Counted from the first letter of the stretch, positions 43,038 to 54,413 are shown. The stretch is DNA of 64,000 nt from Gigaspora margarita (GCA_009809945.1 WTPW01002194.1:42895-106894), one strand, 5' to 3'. A program made the numbers and translations. Notes: generated by a model not told the origin, from the sequence alone.

Positions 43038-43783
43038 TTTTTTTTATTTTAACCACCCATCTCAAGTCCGGGCGGGCGCAGTTGGCGCATCTTTTATTAA
43101 GGTCCTTTTTATTTTGGTCGTGGGAACCCGACAACCCGGGCACCCTACATTTTTGTTGTTACATATCCTAATTAACTAGTACTATATCCACCGTGGCTAA
43201 CCGGTGCTAAGCCTTCTTTGTTTTTTACCTATGTCTATGTTCTATCGTGGCTAAATCGATACTAAGCCATATCACGAACCCAACCAGTTTTTACTACCAG
43301 CTGACCCTTTTTATGCGCTACCGGGAGATTTTTTCACAACCGGAATCTCGCAAATGTTCNCACCCAACCTCAGTACCCAGCAACGGCGCTTCAATCGACC
43401 CGTCCTGTTTCTTCTAGAACCTTCTTTCGTCAGAGGTGGAAGGGGACACCCCTGGTTCTACTCAATGTCCTGTCCAATTCATTCTGGGAGGATCGTCCTT
43501 CCATTTTCAGGTAGATCTGGTTGACCTTATTTATACCGGAGGATTTTAACCGGGACTAGTCCTTATTTGTCCGGATCTTCACTAGGGATCCTGTTGTCAT
43601 ATATCGTATTTTCATAAAGCGCCCAAATGTGGTTATAAACCCGCACGTGGTCCTGGCACCCTGGCTCAGCCCGTCCATCTCATGACTCCGTGTAGAATTA
43701 TTGTTCCTAGTGGGGCTTGAACCGGCGACCTTGCGTTTGGGGACCTGGGAGCGTAACCACCTACGCTATCGGCCCGCAGGTCT
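43038..43783 (-). mobile_element. SINE-m (subfamily 2), longest main-family copy
   Basis: A 16-bp perfect duplication AAATTAGTTGTAATTT (43022-43037 and 43784-43799) flanks 746 bp. The head on the minus strand has GTAGGTGGTTACGCTCCCAG and B box GGTTCAAGCCCC (about 43708-43719). The tail is of the LINE-J type (ACTGCGCCCGCCCGGACTTG). It lies just outside the 5' end of LINE-G. Confidence 0.93.
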
Positions 43784-43862
43784 AAATTAGTTGTAATTTA
43801 AAAAAGTTTTATTAGTAGCATATATCAGTTTTTCAAAATACCATATAAAACTTTATAAAAAT

Positions 43863-44080
43863 GAAACCAGGCAAATTGTTTTTAGTAAGTTTTTTTAAAA
43901 CTTTAAATTAAAATATCTTGACAACTATTAAACCAAACTTGATAAATTTTTTTTATATTAATTCTATAACTATATAGAATTAAAATAAAAAAAAATTTAT
44001 CAAGTTTGGTTTAATAGTTGTTGAGATATTTTAATTCAAAGTCTAAAAAAAATTTACTTAGAAACAATTTGCCTGGTTTC
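43863..44080. mobile_element. MITE-11, fold-back element
   Basis: The entire 218 bp is one inverted repeat. GAAACCAGGCAAATTGTTT at 43863-43881 pairs with 44062-44080, and the inner arms (ATCTTGACAACTATTAAACC and its mirror) also pair, leaving a very small loop near 43975. The outer word CCAGGCAAATT recalls the palindrome in MITE-1. The target duplication is unclear. Confidence 0.8.
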
Positions 44081-44106
44081 TACTGATACCCCCATATTAT
44101 AATTCA

Positions 44107-44176
44107 TTCTGCAGGTCGATAGCATGGTGGTTGCGCTCCCAGGACAATGGCCACTTCAAATGCAAGGTCACTAGTT
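44107..44176 (+). mobile_element. SINE head fragment fused to LINE-H
   Basis: TCTGCAGGTCGATAGCATGG, TGGTTGCGCTCCCAGGACAA and GCAAGGTCACTAGTT are a SINE tRNA-like head. It stops inside the B box, and the next base is LINE reverse-transcriptase sequence. No SINE body follows. Confidence 0.8.
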
Positions 44177-45105
44177 CCCATCAACAGGGATTTATCAAAG
44201 GAAGACAGATTACAGATGCTGCCCTAGACATCATCACAACTCTCAGACAAAAAAAGCAAGCCACAGATCAGGCGGATGCTGCTAATTGATCAGGCAAAAG
44301 CTTTTAATAGGGTCAACCACATCTACCTACAAGTGGTGCTTAAAAAGATGAACTTCGGAGATGGTTTTATTAAAATTATGGGCAATCTCTTCACAAACCA
44401 AGAGGCCCAAATCCTAGGCAAAAACAATATATCTGAATCATTTAGAGTAGAAAGAGGGGTACGACAAGGGGACCCTCTCTCACCATTATTATACATAATT
44501 GTGTTCGAACTCTTGCTAAGACAAATACAAAAAAACATTAAAGGCATCCCTCTCGGAAATCTATTATTCAAGGCGGCAGCATATGCAGATAATCTTTCAG
44601 TCAGAATTGGTTCATGTTCAGACTAGGAGGAGCTTCAAAAGATTCTCAGTATGTACAAAAATGCCTCCAATGCCAAAATTAATAAAAACAAAATTAATCC
44701 CTTTGACGCAAACAGCTGAAAGAGTTGAATTAAGGAATGAAGAAGATTACAATAAGGCTGCGGAGGAAGAAAAGCTCACAATCCTGAGGTATAAAATAAC
44801 CAGAGATGGCTCTGTCAACAAAAATTTCTGGCCAAATTGTATAACCAAGTTAAAAAAAATTAATTGAACAATACAATAGCAGAAACTTATCCATGAGAGG
44901 AAAAATTCTAGTGGTGAATTCTCTGGTCCTATCATGGATCTGGTACGCTGCGTACATCTGCTGCATCACTTTTTGGATAAAATGGAAATCCAGGTTACTA
45001 CCAAAAATCGTATAATGACCTTGGGCTACAAGCCCCATAATAAAAATCTAGACTGATTTCAGTATGGAAAGACTTGTGATTTCTAATAATTTATGGGCGT
45101 CATTT
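44177..45105 (+). mobile_element. LINE-H, reverse-transcriptase to C-terminal fragment (ORF2)
   Basis: It begins at HQQGFIKGRQITDAALDI and continues with MLLIDQAKAFNRVNH, then ESFRVERGVRQGDPLSPLL and AAAYADNLSVRIGSCSD. The second Asp of the YADD catalytic motif has changed to Asn (codon about 44589-44591), so even an intact copy would lack polymerase activity. A frame change follows at 44627. The remainder (44640-45105) runs through the post-RT region to WKDL and FMGV, and stops at GGGCGTCATT, where LINE-I was inserted. 5' truncation at 44177 is abrupt, with a SINE head on the other side. Confidence 0.82.
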
Positions 45106-46787
45106 TTTTTTTTTTAAAAAAAAAAACCAGGACAAGTCAATGCCTTCCTGGGCACAGAATGGCGCTCTTTTTATTATAAATTTATGTATATTACATTATA
45201 TTCCTAAACTCCTAGAATGACTATGCTAAATATATATGTTGACTTCTATCATTTGATACATCTAATCCTATTCGTCTTACCCTTCAAGTTGGTGCCAACC
45301 CTACTTTGTAGATCCTTAATTTTCCTATTCATCCATGCTTTAGTTCTGTGAATTGTTGCTTCATATAATTTTCGAGGGTGGGCATATTCCGTCTATTTGT
45401 ATATGCTCGTGGGCTTCCGACCATAGCTCCTTGCTAACCGCGCATTCTATTGCAAAATGCTCTATACTCTGTTTTTCTTCCATGCACCATGGGCAATTTC
45501 CACTCTCACTCACACTTATATGTCTAAGTCTATATCCAAGTAGGAGAGCTCTGTGATATAGTCTCCGGAGTATATCTTTCCTATTGTTGAGTATTTCCTT
45601 TTGGTGCAGCCAGAGTAAGTTCCTACTGGCGGGTTCTGCTTCTTCTCTATGCATCTCTTTTGTTTCCTTTAGTATTTTTACTATTCTTTTAACCGTGATT
45701 TGTGGGCCTGTCCACTGTCCCACCTGTACTTCTGAGTCCTCCCACAGCCAGGTCGAATTTGCAAGGATTCTGCCTGCTGTTTTTCTCTAAGCTTTTAAAT
45801 AAGGCTTCCACTCATTCGGCCATGCCTTTAGTTTTATGGGGTTTTCATTTAATGCCAAAACCACGTCTATGTCTCTTTTGATTTTTAATGTTTTAGATAT
45901 GGTGTCCCTTTGAAATGAAGCCCATAAATTGTTAGAGGTTACAAGTCTTTTCCATACTGTAACCAGTCTTGCATCAAGTAGGTTATTTATTATGGGGGCT
46001 TGTAGCCCAAAGTCTTTGTACGATTTTTGGAATGTGGAGTATTTTGGTAGAAGCCTGGATTTCTGTTTTATCCAGAAAGCGATGCTATCATTGATTTCTA
46101 GGATTTGTTTTCTATTTGGTGGCAGATGTACACTGCATACCAGATCCATGATAGGACTAGAGAGTTCGCTACCAGAATCTTCCCCCTCATGGATAAGTTT
46201 CTGCCATTGTATTGTCTGATTAATTTTTTTATCTTGGTTATGCAATTTGGCCAGAAGTTTTTCTCAACCGAGCCATCTCTGGTCATTTTATACCCCAGGA
46301 TTGTGAGCTTCTCATCTTCTGTAGCTCTTTTAGCTGTTTGCGTCAAGGGGATTAATTTTGTTTTTCTTTTATTAATTTTGGCGTTGGAGGCATTTTCATA
46401 CATGCTAAGGATCTTTTGGAGCTCCTCCCAGTCTGAACATGAGCCAATTCCGACTGAGAAATCATCTGCATATGCTGCCGCCTTGAATGAGAGATTTCCT
46501 AGAGGGATGCCTTTATATTTTTTTGTATTTGCCGTAATAGAGGTTCGAATGCAATTATGTATAATAGTGGTGAGAGAGGGTCACCTTGTCGAACCCCTCT
46601 TTCTATCCTAAATGATTCAGATATGCCATTTTTGCCTAGAATATGTGCCTCTTGGTTCGTGAAAAGGTTGCCTATAATTTTAATAAAGCCGTCTGCAAAG
46701 TTCATTTTCTTAAGTACCGCTTGCAGATAAATATAGTTGACTCTGTCAAAAGCTTTCGCTTGATCGATAAGTAACATCCATCCTTGG
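45106..46787 (-). mobile_element. LINE-I, 3' part
   Basis: The 3' end on the minus strand has AATAAAAAGAGCGCC, the CCAGGA...TCCTGG hairpin (about 45128-45150) and poly(A) next to LINE-H. Sequence continues up to the reverse-transcriptase codons GWM-LLIDQ, where LINE-J is inserted. It resumes at 52182. Confidence 0.85.
45330..46787 (-). pseudogene. LINE-I ORF2, reverse-transcriptase core to C-terminus
   Basis: On the minus strand: LLIDQAKAFDRVNYIYLQ (46775), ESFRIERGVRQGDPLSPLL (46610), AAYADDFSVGIGSCSDW (about 46480), INKRKTKLIPLTQTAKRA (46370), RNLSMRGKILVANSLVLS (46200), LLDARLVTVWKRLVTSNN (45950) and WPNEWKPYLKA. The knuckle CPWCMEEKQSIEHFAIEC is near 45440-45493. The YADD motif is intact, and relatively few lesions are seen (frame changes near 46260 and 45787, and a stop near 45375). 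It is interrupted upstream by LINE-J. Confidence 0.88.
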
Positions 46788-46937
46788 ATAAGATCTACAC
46801 GCACTCTCTTCTGACCACATAAAGTTAGGAGGAGTTGTTTTTTCATTTTAATAAAATACAGAAACAGGCCGCGCTAGAACAGTCAGCACAGACATACAAG
46901 GCAGGGGCCCATCCCCGGACAAGCAGGAAGCATAAAA

Positions 46938-48608
46938 TGGAAGGACTCGAAGAAGGAAACTCGCGCGAAAAAAAGTTGAAAAAACCAAACTCAAAACACA
47001 AATAGACACGCTAAACATAGAAAACAAAGAGAACGCAGTTTTTTTGCCGCCCACAGTAGAACAAACAGAAAACACGGCCCTGAACGAGCCAAAAGAGAAA
47101 TATACTACCGCCGCAAATATGAATAATACAAAACAAAACTGGGACGAAATGATCGAAGAAGAAACTGAAAAATTTAAAGACATCACGAACACGGTCAACC
47201 CCTGGGTAGACTCCAATTTGGATGAACCACAGGGAGAGAAACATGACATAGCAGAAGAAACTAAATCTGATAACTTAAACGATGAGAACCCGAAAGGGCT
47301 GGAAGGACTTCCAGAAGACGGTTTTTACGAAAATATAGACAAAATGTTGGGCCTGTCGGACCATGAAACACCCAAGCAACCTACAAGCCGTTGGGATAGA
47401 AGCAACACGAGACAAAACGCAACAAACCCACCGAGGGAAAAAGCTTGGTCCTCACTATTCCCCAAATTAAAGAGGGGCCGTTCCACTTACACCTCCTTCT
47501 CACCCCACAAGCTTATCAAATCAAAAAACGAAAATGCACTAATCATAGACATCAGTGGGTTTCATAGTTCCTTCAATGAAATAATGGAATCCCTCTTCAT
47601 CACTGCGAAATATGACATCTGTGCTGCAAAGCAGCACCATGTTAGAGGCCGTAGGACCCACCTAGAAGTAGTTTTCAAAGACAGGGATACTTTAAAGCAA
47701 TACGCAGCAAAAGGTAATGAAATTATGAAAAGGACATATCATGGACACATCCCGGTTGATGCCCGGAAAACTTTTCTGTCGGTCAAGTGTCGTAACGTGC
47801 CCCTTGGTAACAAAAACAAGGTGTCAGACGCACTAGTAGAGGCCTTCTCCAATGTTGGAAAAATAGTCACCATTAAGCCGCTATTAATCGATGGCACACC
47901 TTATATCTCAGATTAATGGATCATAACCTTCGAGTCGACGGACGACCCGGACCTCGAGGAGAGAATTCCCAGGTTTACGCACGTCTGGGACAATAAAGTT
48001 ACAACAGAATGGAGGTCAGCTGCTAAAGTCTGTTACTTCTGTGAAGCAACAGGACATATTAAGAAAGACTGCCAGCAATTTCACGAGTCTGTAGCCCTCA
48101 GAAGGGAATTCTATAGACACAGGAATAGTAATACAACAAATGAGAAAATTGAGATCACTGACGAACCAGAACAGGATACTACTCACGAGCTAGTAGACAT
48201 GTACAAAAAAAAAAAAAAAAAAATGTACAGAAAGAATCCGAAGAAGCAGGAGAGAAAAAGGAAACTGACGTCATGGAGGAAGATGCTACCCCCCCCAATT
48301 GCTGCAAGTTCACCTGCAGGGGAAGAATTTCTCCCCACTGAAGAGTCAGCTGCCACATCAGTTCCCACGGCCTTACCAAAAGAGGAACAGATACCAATGG
48401 TCTCCGAACTACTAAAAGATGAACTTTCTCTGGTGTACGGAGAATCAAGAGAACAACAGATCCCGCAGCCAGCGACTGTAGAGAAGGACACTATAATCGA
48501 GGAAATACAGACGAACATGTTCTCTCAAGTAGCAGAAATGGAACAAAATGAATTCACGCTAGTGACATACAAAAAACCGAAATTCAGAAAAGCAGGGTCA
48601 TTGCTTAA
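46938..48608 (+). pseudogene. LINE-J ORF1, nearly intact
   Basis: Open from 47044 to 47916, with order: DGFYENIDKMLGLSD (about 47320), SLFPKLKRGRSTYTSFSP (47450), the RRM-like NALIIDISGFHSSFNEIMES (47530), HVRGRRTHLEVVFKDRDTL (47640), SVKCRNVPLGNKNKVSDAL (47780) and IVTIKPLLIDGTPYISD. A TAA at 47914-47916 replaces the Gln codon of DQW. After it come IPRFTHVWDNK, the complete CCHC knuckle CYFCEATGHIKKDC (about 48030-48071), an A17 tract causing a frame change (48207-48223), and the C-terminal tail to 48608. Function in an intact copy: RNA-binding partner of ORF2. Confidence 0.88.
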
Positions 48609-48781
48609 ACACGTATTTGTTTGTTTGCCTCTGTCATTTAACCCCTTTACATTCAATGTTGCTAATTTTAATTTCATTTGTGGAGGCATTGTTTTATAAA
48701 GGGTTAGTGTTACCAATCTAATGTTTTGATTGGTTCTTTCCCTTATTGCTTGCATAAGGGACCATTCTTTTGTCTTCCAAA
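48609..48781 (-). other. Inverted 173-bp segment spanning the LINE-J ORF1/ORF2 boundary
   Basis: On the minus strand this segment reads the end of ORF1 (KGKEPIKTLDW) and the start of ORF2 (MPPQMKLKLATLNVKGLND, then RGKQTNT). These are the pieces missing from the plus strand between SLLK (48606) and KFDIIFLQETN (48780). Left and right neighbours are plus strand. About 20 nt (FTLLKSY codons) is lost at one breakpoint. Confidence 0.85.
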
Positions 48782-51700
48782 AATTTGACATAATTTTTTT
48801 ACAAGAAACTAATACGAGTAGCGAAAAAGTGAGAAATTTCCTAAAAAAACAATGGATTTATGACTCCATATGGACAATTAAGACCACCATTCTCGCAGGC
48901 AATAAAGATATAGAATTCAAAGACATCGATACTTCCCTAGAAGGAAGAATAATTACTACAAACTTCCGTTATAAAGGACAAAAATATTCGATTACAAACG
49001 TCTACGCCCCTCCGGTCCCCGCGGATAGGACAGTATTTTTTAAATCGTGGACTCCATCAATAAAACCCGAAGCCATAAATATTATGGCGGGGGACTTTAA
49101 CGTGAACATTGACCCAATTAACAACAGAATCAGCCAATCGCCACCACAACACGCCCATCAAGGGGACTAATGTTGGAATTGACACGCGACTTTGTTAATG
49201 TAGCAGAAAATTCACAAGAAAATCTTTCCTTACATATTACCAAAACATGCAAAGGGGCAGTCCATGGCCACCTGTATAGATTATATCTTTTTAGAAGCTG
49301 GGCGGAACGAACTGATCAATAATGTAGCATTAAGATTTGGAAATTCAGACCAACTCTTATTAGAATGCACATTAAAGACTGCTCCAAAAACTGCTCTTCC
49401 CAAGGCTGGAGGTTTGACAAAAACTGTTTAGAAAACAGTAGAATAAAAGAGGAGGTGATCGCTGAACTGGAGGACAATGAAGCTATAGAAGACTGGGATA
49501 TGTGTAAATTAACAATACAGTCTATAATTAGGGCATTCAGACGACCCAAACCTCCGGGAAAAAAGATAGAGATCCTAAATAAAAAAATTGCTAGATTAAA
49601 ACAAAAGGCAGCCAGTGGAATGGCTACCAAGACCACGCTCAGGAAAATAGAAGAACTGCAGTCCCAGATAAATGTGGCAGCAGAATTAGCAGCCGAAAAT
49701 TGGTGTAGAAGGTCCAAGGCTGGAACACTCCACAAAATATTTTTATGCCCACTATAAAGCTAAAAAGACAGTTAGCTGTCCAGATAGTGTTAAAATCCCT
49801 GAATCGGTCGAAAGGAGCGACACCCTCGAATATATTAGAGATTTTTACGAAGAACTGTATAAATCTGGCAAGTTGATGACGAGAAAATTACTAGAGAAGA
49901 GATATATCAGACAATACTTTCTCTACCTAATAACAAGTCACCTGGCACTGATGGGCTAACTTATGAATTCTATAAAATTTTTGCAAACAAGATAGCCCCA
50001 GTCCTAGAAGAAGTTTCCAATAAGGTCTTGTTAGCCATTATCATGGCACAAAAACATGATAATCCTGATCCCCAAAAAAGAAGAAAACCTAGAAGAGATT
50101 GGTAACTGGCACCCTATCTCGTTAGTTAACTCTGACGCAAAAATCTTTATGAAAATAATGGCAGGCAGGCTGAATGTAGTCTGCAAGGATATAATTGGAA
50201 TACATCAGCAGGGCTTTATTTCAGGAAGGTTAATCACAGATGCAGTTCTCGACATCTTGACGACGTTAAGGTCTCACAGAGAATCTTCTGAACAACACTG
50301 GTTATTTTTAATCTACCAGGCAAAAGCTTTTGATAGGGTCAACCATGACTACCTCAAGGGAGTTCTAAGGAAAATGAACTTTCACACACAATTTATTGAA
50401 ATCGTAGGCAATTTATTCACAAATCAAGAAATGTATATCATAGGAAATAATGAACTTTCCAGACCTTTCAAGGTGGGAGAGGGGTGCGGCAAGGGGACCC
50501 TCTATCCCCTCTACTATATATAATAGCTTTCGAGCCTTTACTGGCACAAATCAAGAAACAGATCATAGGGCTGCCTATGCAGATGATCTATCAATTGGCC
50601 TGGGCACTAGATCAGACTGGAGCAACCTGAATAAACTGTTGCGGACATATGAGGCGGCCTCGAATGCGAAGATTAATAAAAAGAAGTCCAAAATAATACC
50701 CTTAACAGCAACAGCAGAAAGAATAGAACTTAACGAAATGAAAGACTATGGGCAGATAAAGGAAGAAGAAACGTTTAATATCCTGAAAAGAATTACTGGA
50801 CAAACAAAGTAGCGGAAATAAAACGGCTTATAGATAAATTCAACAAAAGAAACCTATCATTTAGAGGAAAAATACTCGTAGCTAAAACCCTAGTACTCTC
50901 ACGGATTTGGTATGCAGCATACTTATGCCCCCAATGAGAAAACAGGTCAGAATAATAGATAACATGTTGTCAAATTGGATAAAATACAAATCCAAAATGT
51001 TGCCAAAATTCTCGACATTTCAAAAAGTATACGAGGAACACGGACTAGAGGCTCTTTGTACAAGGGATCTCTTAGATGCTAGGTTAGTCTCAGTTTGGAT
51101 AGGGTTGATCTTAGGTAGTACAGCCTGGGCTTCCGCGCAAAGAGAAATGATCACAAAGCTAATGAAAGCCAAACGGGACATAAACCCTTTACAGGCCCTA
51201 AAGACAGTCCCGATAACCCTTAAAGCATGGCCGTTAGATTGGAAACCATACATTAAAGCTTGGCGTAAGGTAAAAGGAGAAATCTTAGCAACGAGCAGCT
51301 GGCCCTGGGAAGGATCACTGATCAAAGTTGGGGATTAGAAAGGGTCACAGATTACAACCAAGAACTGTATGAAAACTCTGCGCAATAAGGCTCTGACAGC
51401 TGGGGCAGGGAAGCAGGGTGCAAAGCCGCAGCCTCCCAACTGGCTAATCCAGAAACAAATAATGAATAATAAATTGGATATCATGTGGTGATTATTCCAC
51501 AGAGCCCTACTCCTGGGTTACCGTCTGAGACATGTGGAGGAAAAAGAAAAAGGAGAATGCCCTTGGTGTGAAGGGGAGATACAAAGAATTGAACACTTTA
51601 GCTACGAATGACACGTGAATAAGATGATTTGGGAAACCGCGTACAAATATCTGGAAAGAACGAATGGAGAACCCCCTCCCAAAAAGTTAGAAGAAATCTT

Positions 51701-51970
51701 TATAGCGGAAAACATAATAATGGCCAAAGATAAAAAAGCTACTGTATAGTTGCACACGTTGGTAGTATACGAATTATGGTGCCTATACAACCTTCCGTTG
51801 GGGTGAGGAGCTCTTATCCCCCGACACAGCGAGAAGACGAGTGGAAGCTCGCCTCTGAAAAGAAATTAAATTCCTATACACAGGGCTGGAAGGAAAGTCG
51901 GTTAAAGAAAAAGTGGTATTCCGCTGTATAAAACTGACAGAAAGAGATCGGGACCTGGAAAACCAGATAT
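48782..51970 (+). pseudogene. LINE-J ORF2: endonuclease / reverse transcriptase
   Basis: After the inversion the frame runs FDIIFLQETN (48785), TSSEKVRNFLKKQWIYDS, NVYAPPVPADR (49000) and AGDFNVNIDP (49090). CIDYIF lies near 49280 and GNSDQLLLECT near 49340 (SDH has become SDQ). The linker gives KLTIQSIIRAFRRPK (49510). The reverse transcriptase has NNKSPGTDGLTYEFYK (49935), QQGFISGRLITDAVLDIL (50205), AKAFDRVNHDY (50325) and AAYADDLSIGLG (50570). The C-terminus gives WPLDWKPYIKAWRKVKGE (51230) and CPWCEGEIQRIEHFS (51558), where the last Cys codon reads TGA. Several frameshifts are present, so it is not active as read. Confidence 0.88.
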
Positions 51971-52181
51971 AATAAAGGAAAATAGTTAGCATATGGTTAG
52001 ATAGCTAGTAAATAAAGCCAAGTATAGATAGGTCAGAAACTTCATTCAAAAATCATCTGTAAATGAATAAGAAAGGCCAATAGGGTCCGACAATGTTATA
52101 CATAAACTGAAATTAAATAAAGATGCGCCAACTGTGCCCGATTGGCTTTATGCCGGGAGGTTAAAATAAAAAAAATAAAAA

Positions 52182-54413
52182 AACATCCATCCTTGGTCAG
52201 TGGCTTGTCTCTTTTGCCGGAGAGTTGTAATGATGTCTAGAGCAGCATCAGTAATCTGTCTTCCTTTAACAAATCCCTGTTGATGGCCAGTTATAATCTT
52301 ATCGCAGATGATGTTGAGCCTGTTTGCCAAAATTTTCATGAATATTTTGATATCGCTATTAACTAATGATATCAGCCTCCAGCTACTAAGCTTCTCTAAA
52401 TTCTCTTTTTTTTTGGGATTAAAATTAAAAGATTTTTATGCCAAGATAAGGGCATCTCTTCTGTTTTCATGACCTTGTTAAATATCTTTTTTAACACTGG
52501 TGTGATCATATTGGTAAGCAGCTTATAAAATTCATGTGTTAAACCATCAGAGCCAGGAGATTTATTGTATGCAAGTGATTGTATTGTGTTCTTAACTTCT
52601 TCTTCACTAATCTCTTGTGTTAAACTAGCATTCCAGGTTTGACGGACTTGAGGTAGGTCTTTGGTAATGTCTGCGATTGCATTATCATCTGGGACTTCTG
52701 ATTTATATAAGGTTTCATAAAAGGTTTTTATGTAGTGTAGTGGGTTGCTTCTAAATTCTGAGTCTGTGGATATTTTAATTTTGTCTTGACAGCATGACAT
52801 TGTTCTAGCTTTGAATTTGGCGTAGAAGTATTTGGTTGAACACTCTCCCTTTTCGATCCAGCGAGCTTTTGATTTCTTATGCCAGGTTTCTGAGAGTTGT
52901 TCCAATTCCTCTCTCAAGGTTGTTTGTGCTTCAATTTTTTGTAGAATATTGTCCTCGCTATTACCTCTGGCTGCAGACTTTTTTAGTTTTATTAGTTTAC
53001 GATTTACCCTAGAGCTATGCTAGGGGCGCTGTTGGCGCTTCTTTTATTAAGGTCAATTTTGGTCCTGGGATCTCTATACACAAGTCCCTACATTTTTGTA
53101 CATATTTGTAACGATCTACATCTATGCATTTATTACTATTTTTACCGTGGCTAACCGGTACTGATTTTTATTGTTTTTACTGTGGCTAATCGGTACTAAG
53201 CCATCCTATTTTTTATTCCAGTGTCATCGGCATCCGACCCATTTTGAATCTTCTAGAACTTTTTTCATCCCCGAGTCAGGAAACAGATCAGAACGAATCC
53301 TCGTTAGGGCAGACTACTCCATGCTCCGTCCAATTCAACCTGGAGCAGTTATCCTTCCATTTCGGGTAATTTCAGTCGATCATTAAACAAAGAACAGGTC
53401 AACTGCAAACCCAACGTGGCTGTGCCGTCCAAATGTGGTCCTGGCATCCTAATTCAAGTTGTCCTTCATATGATCATGTGTAGTTGTTTCGCTGTTCGTA
53501 AGACTTGAACTGGCGACCTTGTGCTTGAAGCGGTTAATGTCCTAGGAGCGCAACCACTACGCTATCGACCCATAGGACATTGACTGAATTTTTAGTTTGC
53601 ACAAGTCCCAATCTTCAGGAGTTTCTCCATCCTCTAATTCTTCAGTCACTTCTTTTAACAGTAATGTGTTTTTAGGCATCCTTCATCGAATCTCCATCAC
53701 CCTCCCGAATTGTGCGGTTTAGGTGAGCGTAGTGTACATTCTAAAAGCATATGATCTGAATTGCCCTGCTGTAAAGTTAAGCTTTTAATCATATAGCTGT
53801 ATTCTGCCTCAATAAATATATAGTCTATACAGGTGGCCATACTTCTTCCCATTTGGGTATTCTGAAAGTAGGTAAGGAAGGGAGACTCCCCTGCTATTTC
53901 TGAGGCGTCTATGAAGTCCTTAGTCAATTCACGCAATTGCGATCTAGATGGGTTGTTTTGAAACATCGATTGGCTTATACAGTTCACCTCTGGGTTTAAA
54001 TTAGTGTTAAAGTCTCCAGCTAAAATGTTGATAGCACCTTCTTTTAGTGAAGGGGTCCAGTTATCGAAGAATTTTGTTCTGTCAGGTATGTTGGGGGGAG
54101 CATAGACGTTAACTATGTGAAATTCCTGATATTTGTGACTGAACTCTGCTTCTACAACCCTTCTTTACTATATTAGTAAGTTTTATGTTTTTATTTCCAG
54201 CAAGTATGATGCATCTATTTGTCCAGACTGAGTCGTAACCCCATTGGAATTTAATTTGGTCTATTAAGTTTTTGTTGTTCAAGTTGGTTTCTTGTAATAC
54301 AATAATATCTAATCTGTATGATTTAATAGTGTTATAGTGTTCATTTGTTTGCCTCTATTGTTTAATCCTTTCACATTTAATGAAGCTATTTTTATATTTA
54401 TATCATGAGGCAT
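52182..54413 (-). pseudogene. LINE-I ORF2, endonuclease to reverse-transcriptase start
   Basis: ATG at 54413 on the minus strand (MPHDINIKIASLNVKGLNN). Endonuclease features are LQETNLNN (54290), AGDFNTNLNPEVN (54010) and CIDYIFIEAEYSY (53820), then QGNSDHMLLECTL (53755). SINE-o splits KIQSI from NRKLIKLKK, with about 50 bp lost. The linker and reverse-transcriptase start (EELEQLSETWHKKSKARWI near 52890; YNKSPGSDGLTHEFYK near 52560; QQGFVKGRQITDAALDI near 52280) are open for long stretches. All endonuclease catalytic residues that can be checked (E of QET, D/N of GDFN, D/H of SDH) are present. Confidence 0.87.
53005..53578 (-). mobile_element. SINE-o, tail-trimmed, no target duplication
   Basis: Minus-strand SINE of the same type as SINE-i (tail TAGCATAGCTCTAGGGT), but the poly(A) is missing: GGGT runs directly into LINE-I sequence. 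The head ends at 53578 (GTCCTATGGGTCGATAGCG on the minus strand). About 50 bp of LINE-I is absent at the insertion, which indicates a deletion at the 3' junction after or during insertion. Confidence 0.85.

Larger units (their letters stand above)
46791..52181 (+). mobile_element. LINE-J, best-preserved full-length LINE (5.4 kb)
   Basis: It starts AGATCTACACGCACTCTCTT and ends AATAAAGATGCGCCAACTG, GGCTTTATGCCGGGAGG, then AAAATAAAAAAAATAAAA. The 15-bp duplication AACATCCATCCTTGG lies at 46773-46787 and 52182-52196, with an extra ATA at the 5' junction. It is inserted into LINE-I, so it is younger than LINE-I. It looks GC-richer than its neighbours and has few stops, consistent with recent arrival. 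It carries a 173-bp internal inversion at the ORF1/ORF2 boundary. Its 3' end is the counterpart of the main SINE tail. Confidence 0.93.

Noticed and set aside
46780..46800. Twin-priming inversion as the cause of the head-to-head LINE-I/LINE-J junction
   Set aside because: A perfect 15-bp duplication flanks LINE-J on both sides and LINE-I resumes after it, so it is a simple nested insertion.
47011..47249. Hydrophobic minus-strand open frames opposite LINE-J ORF1
   Set aside because: They are antisense shadows of the Lys/Glu-rich ORF1 coding strand.
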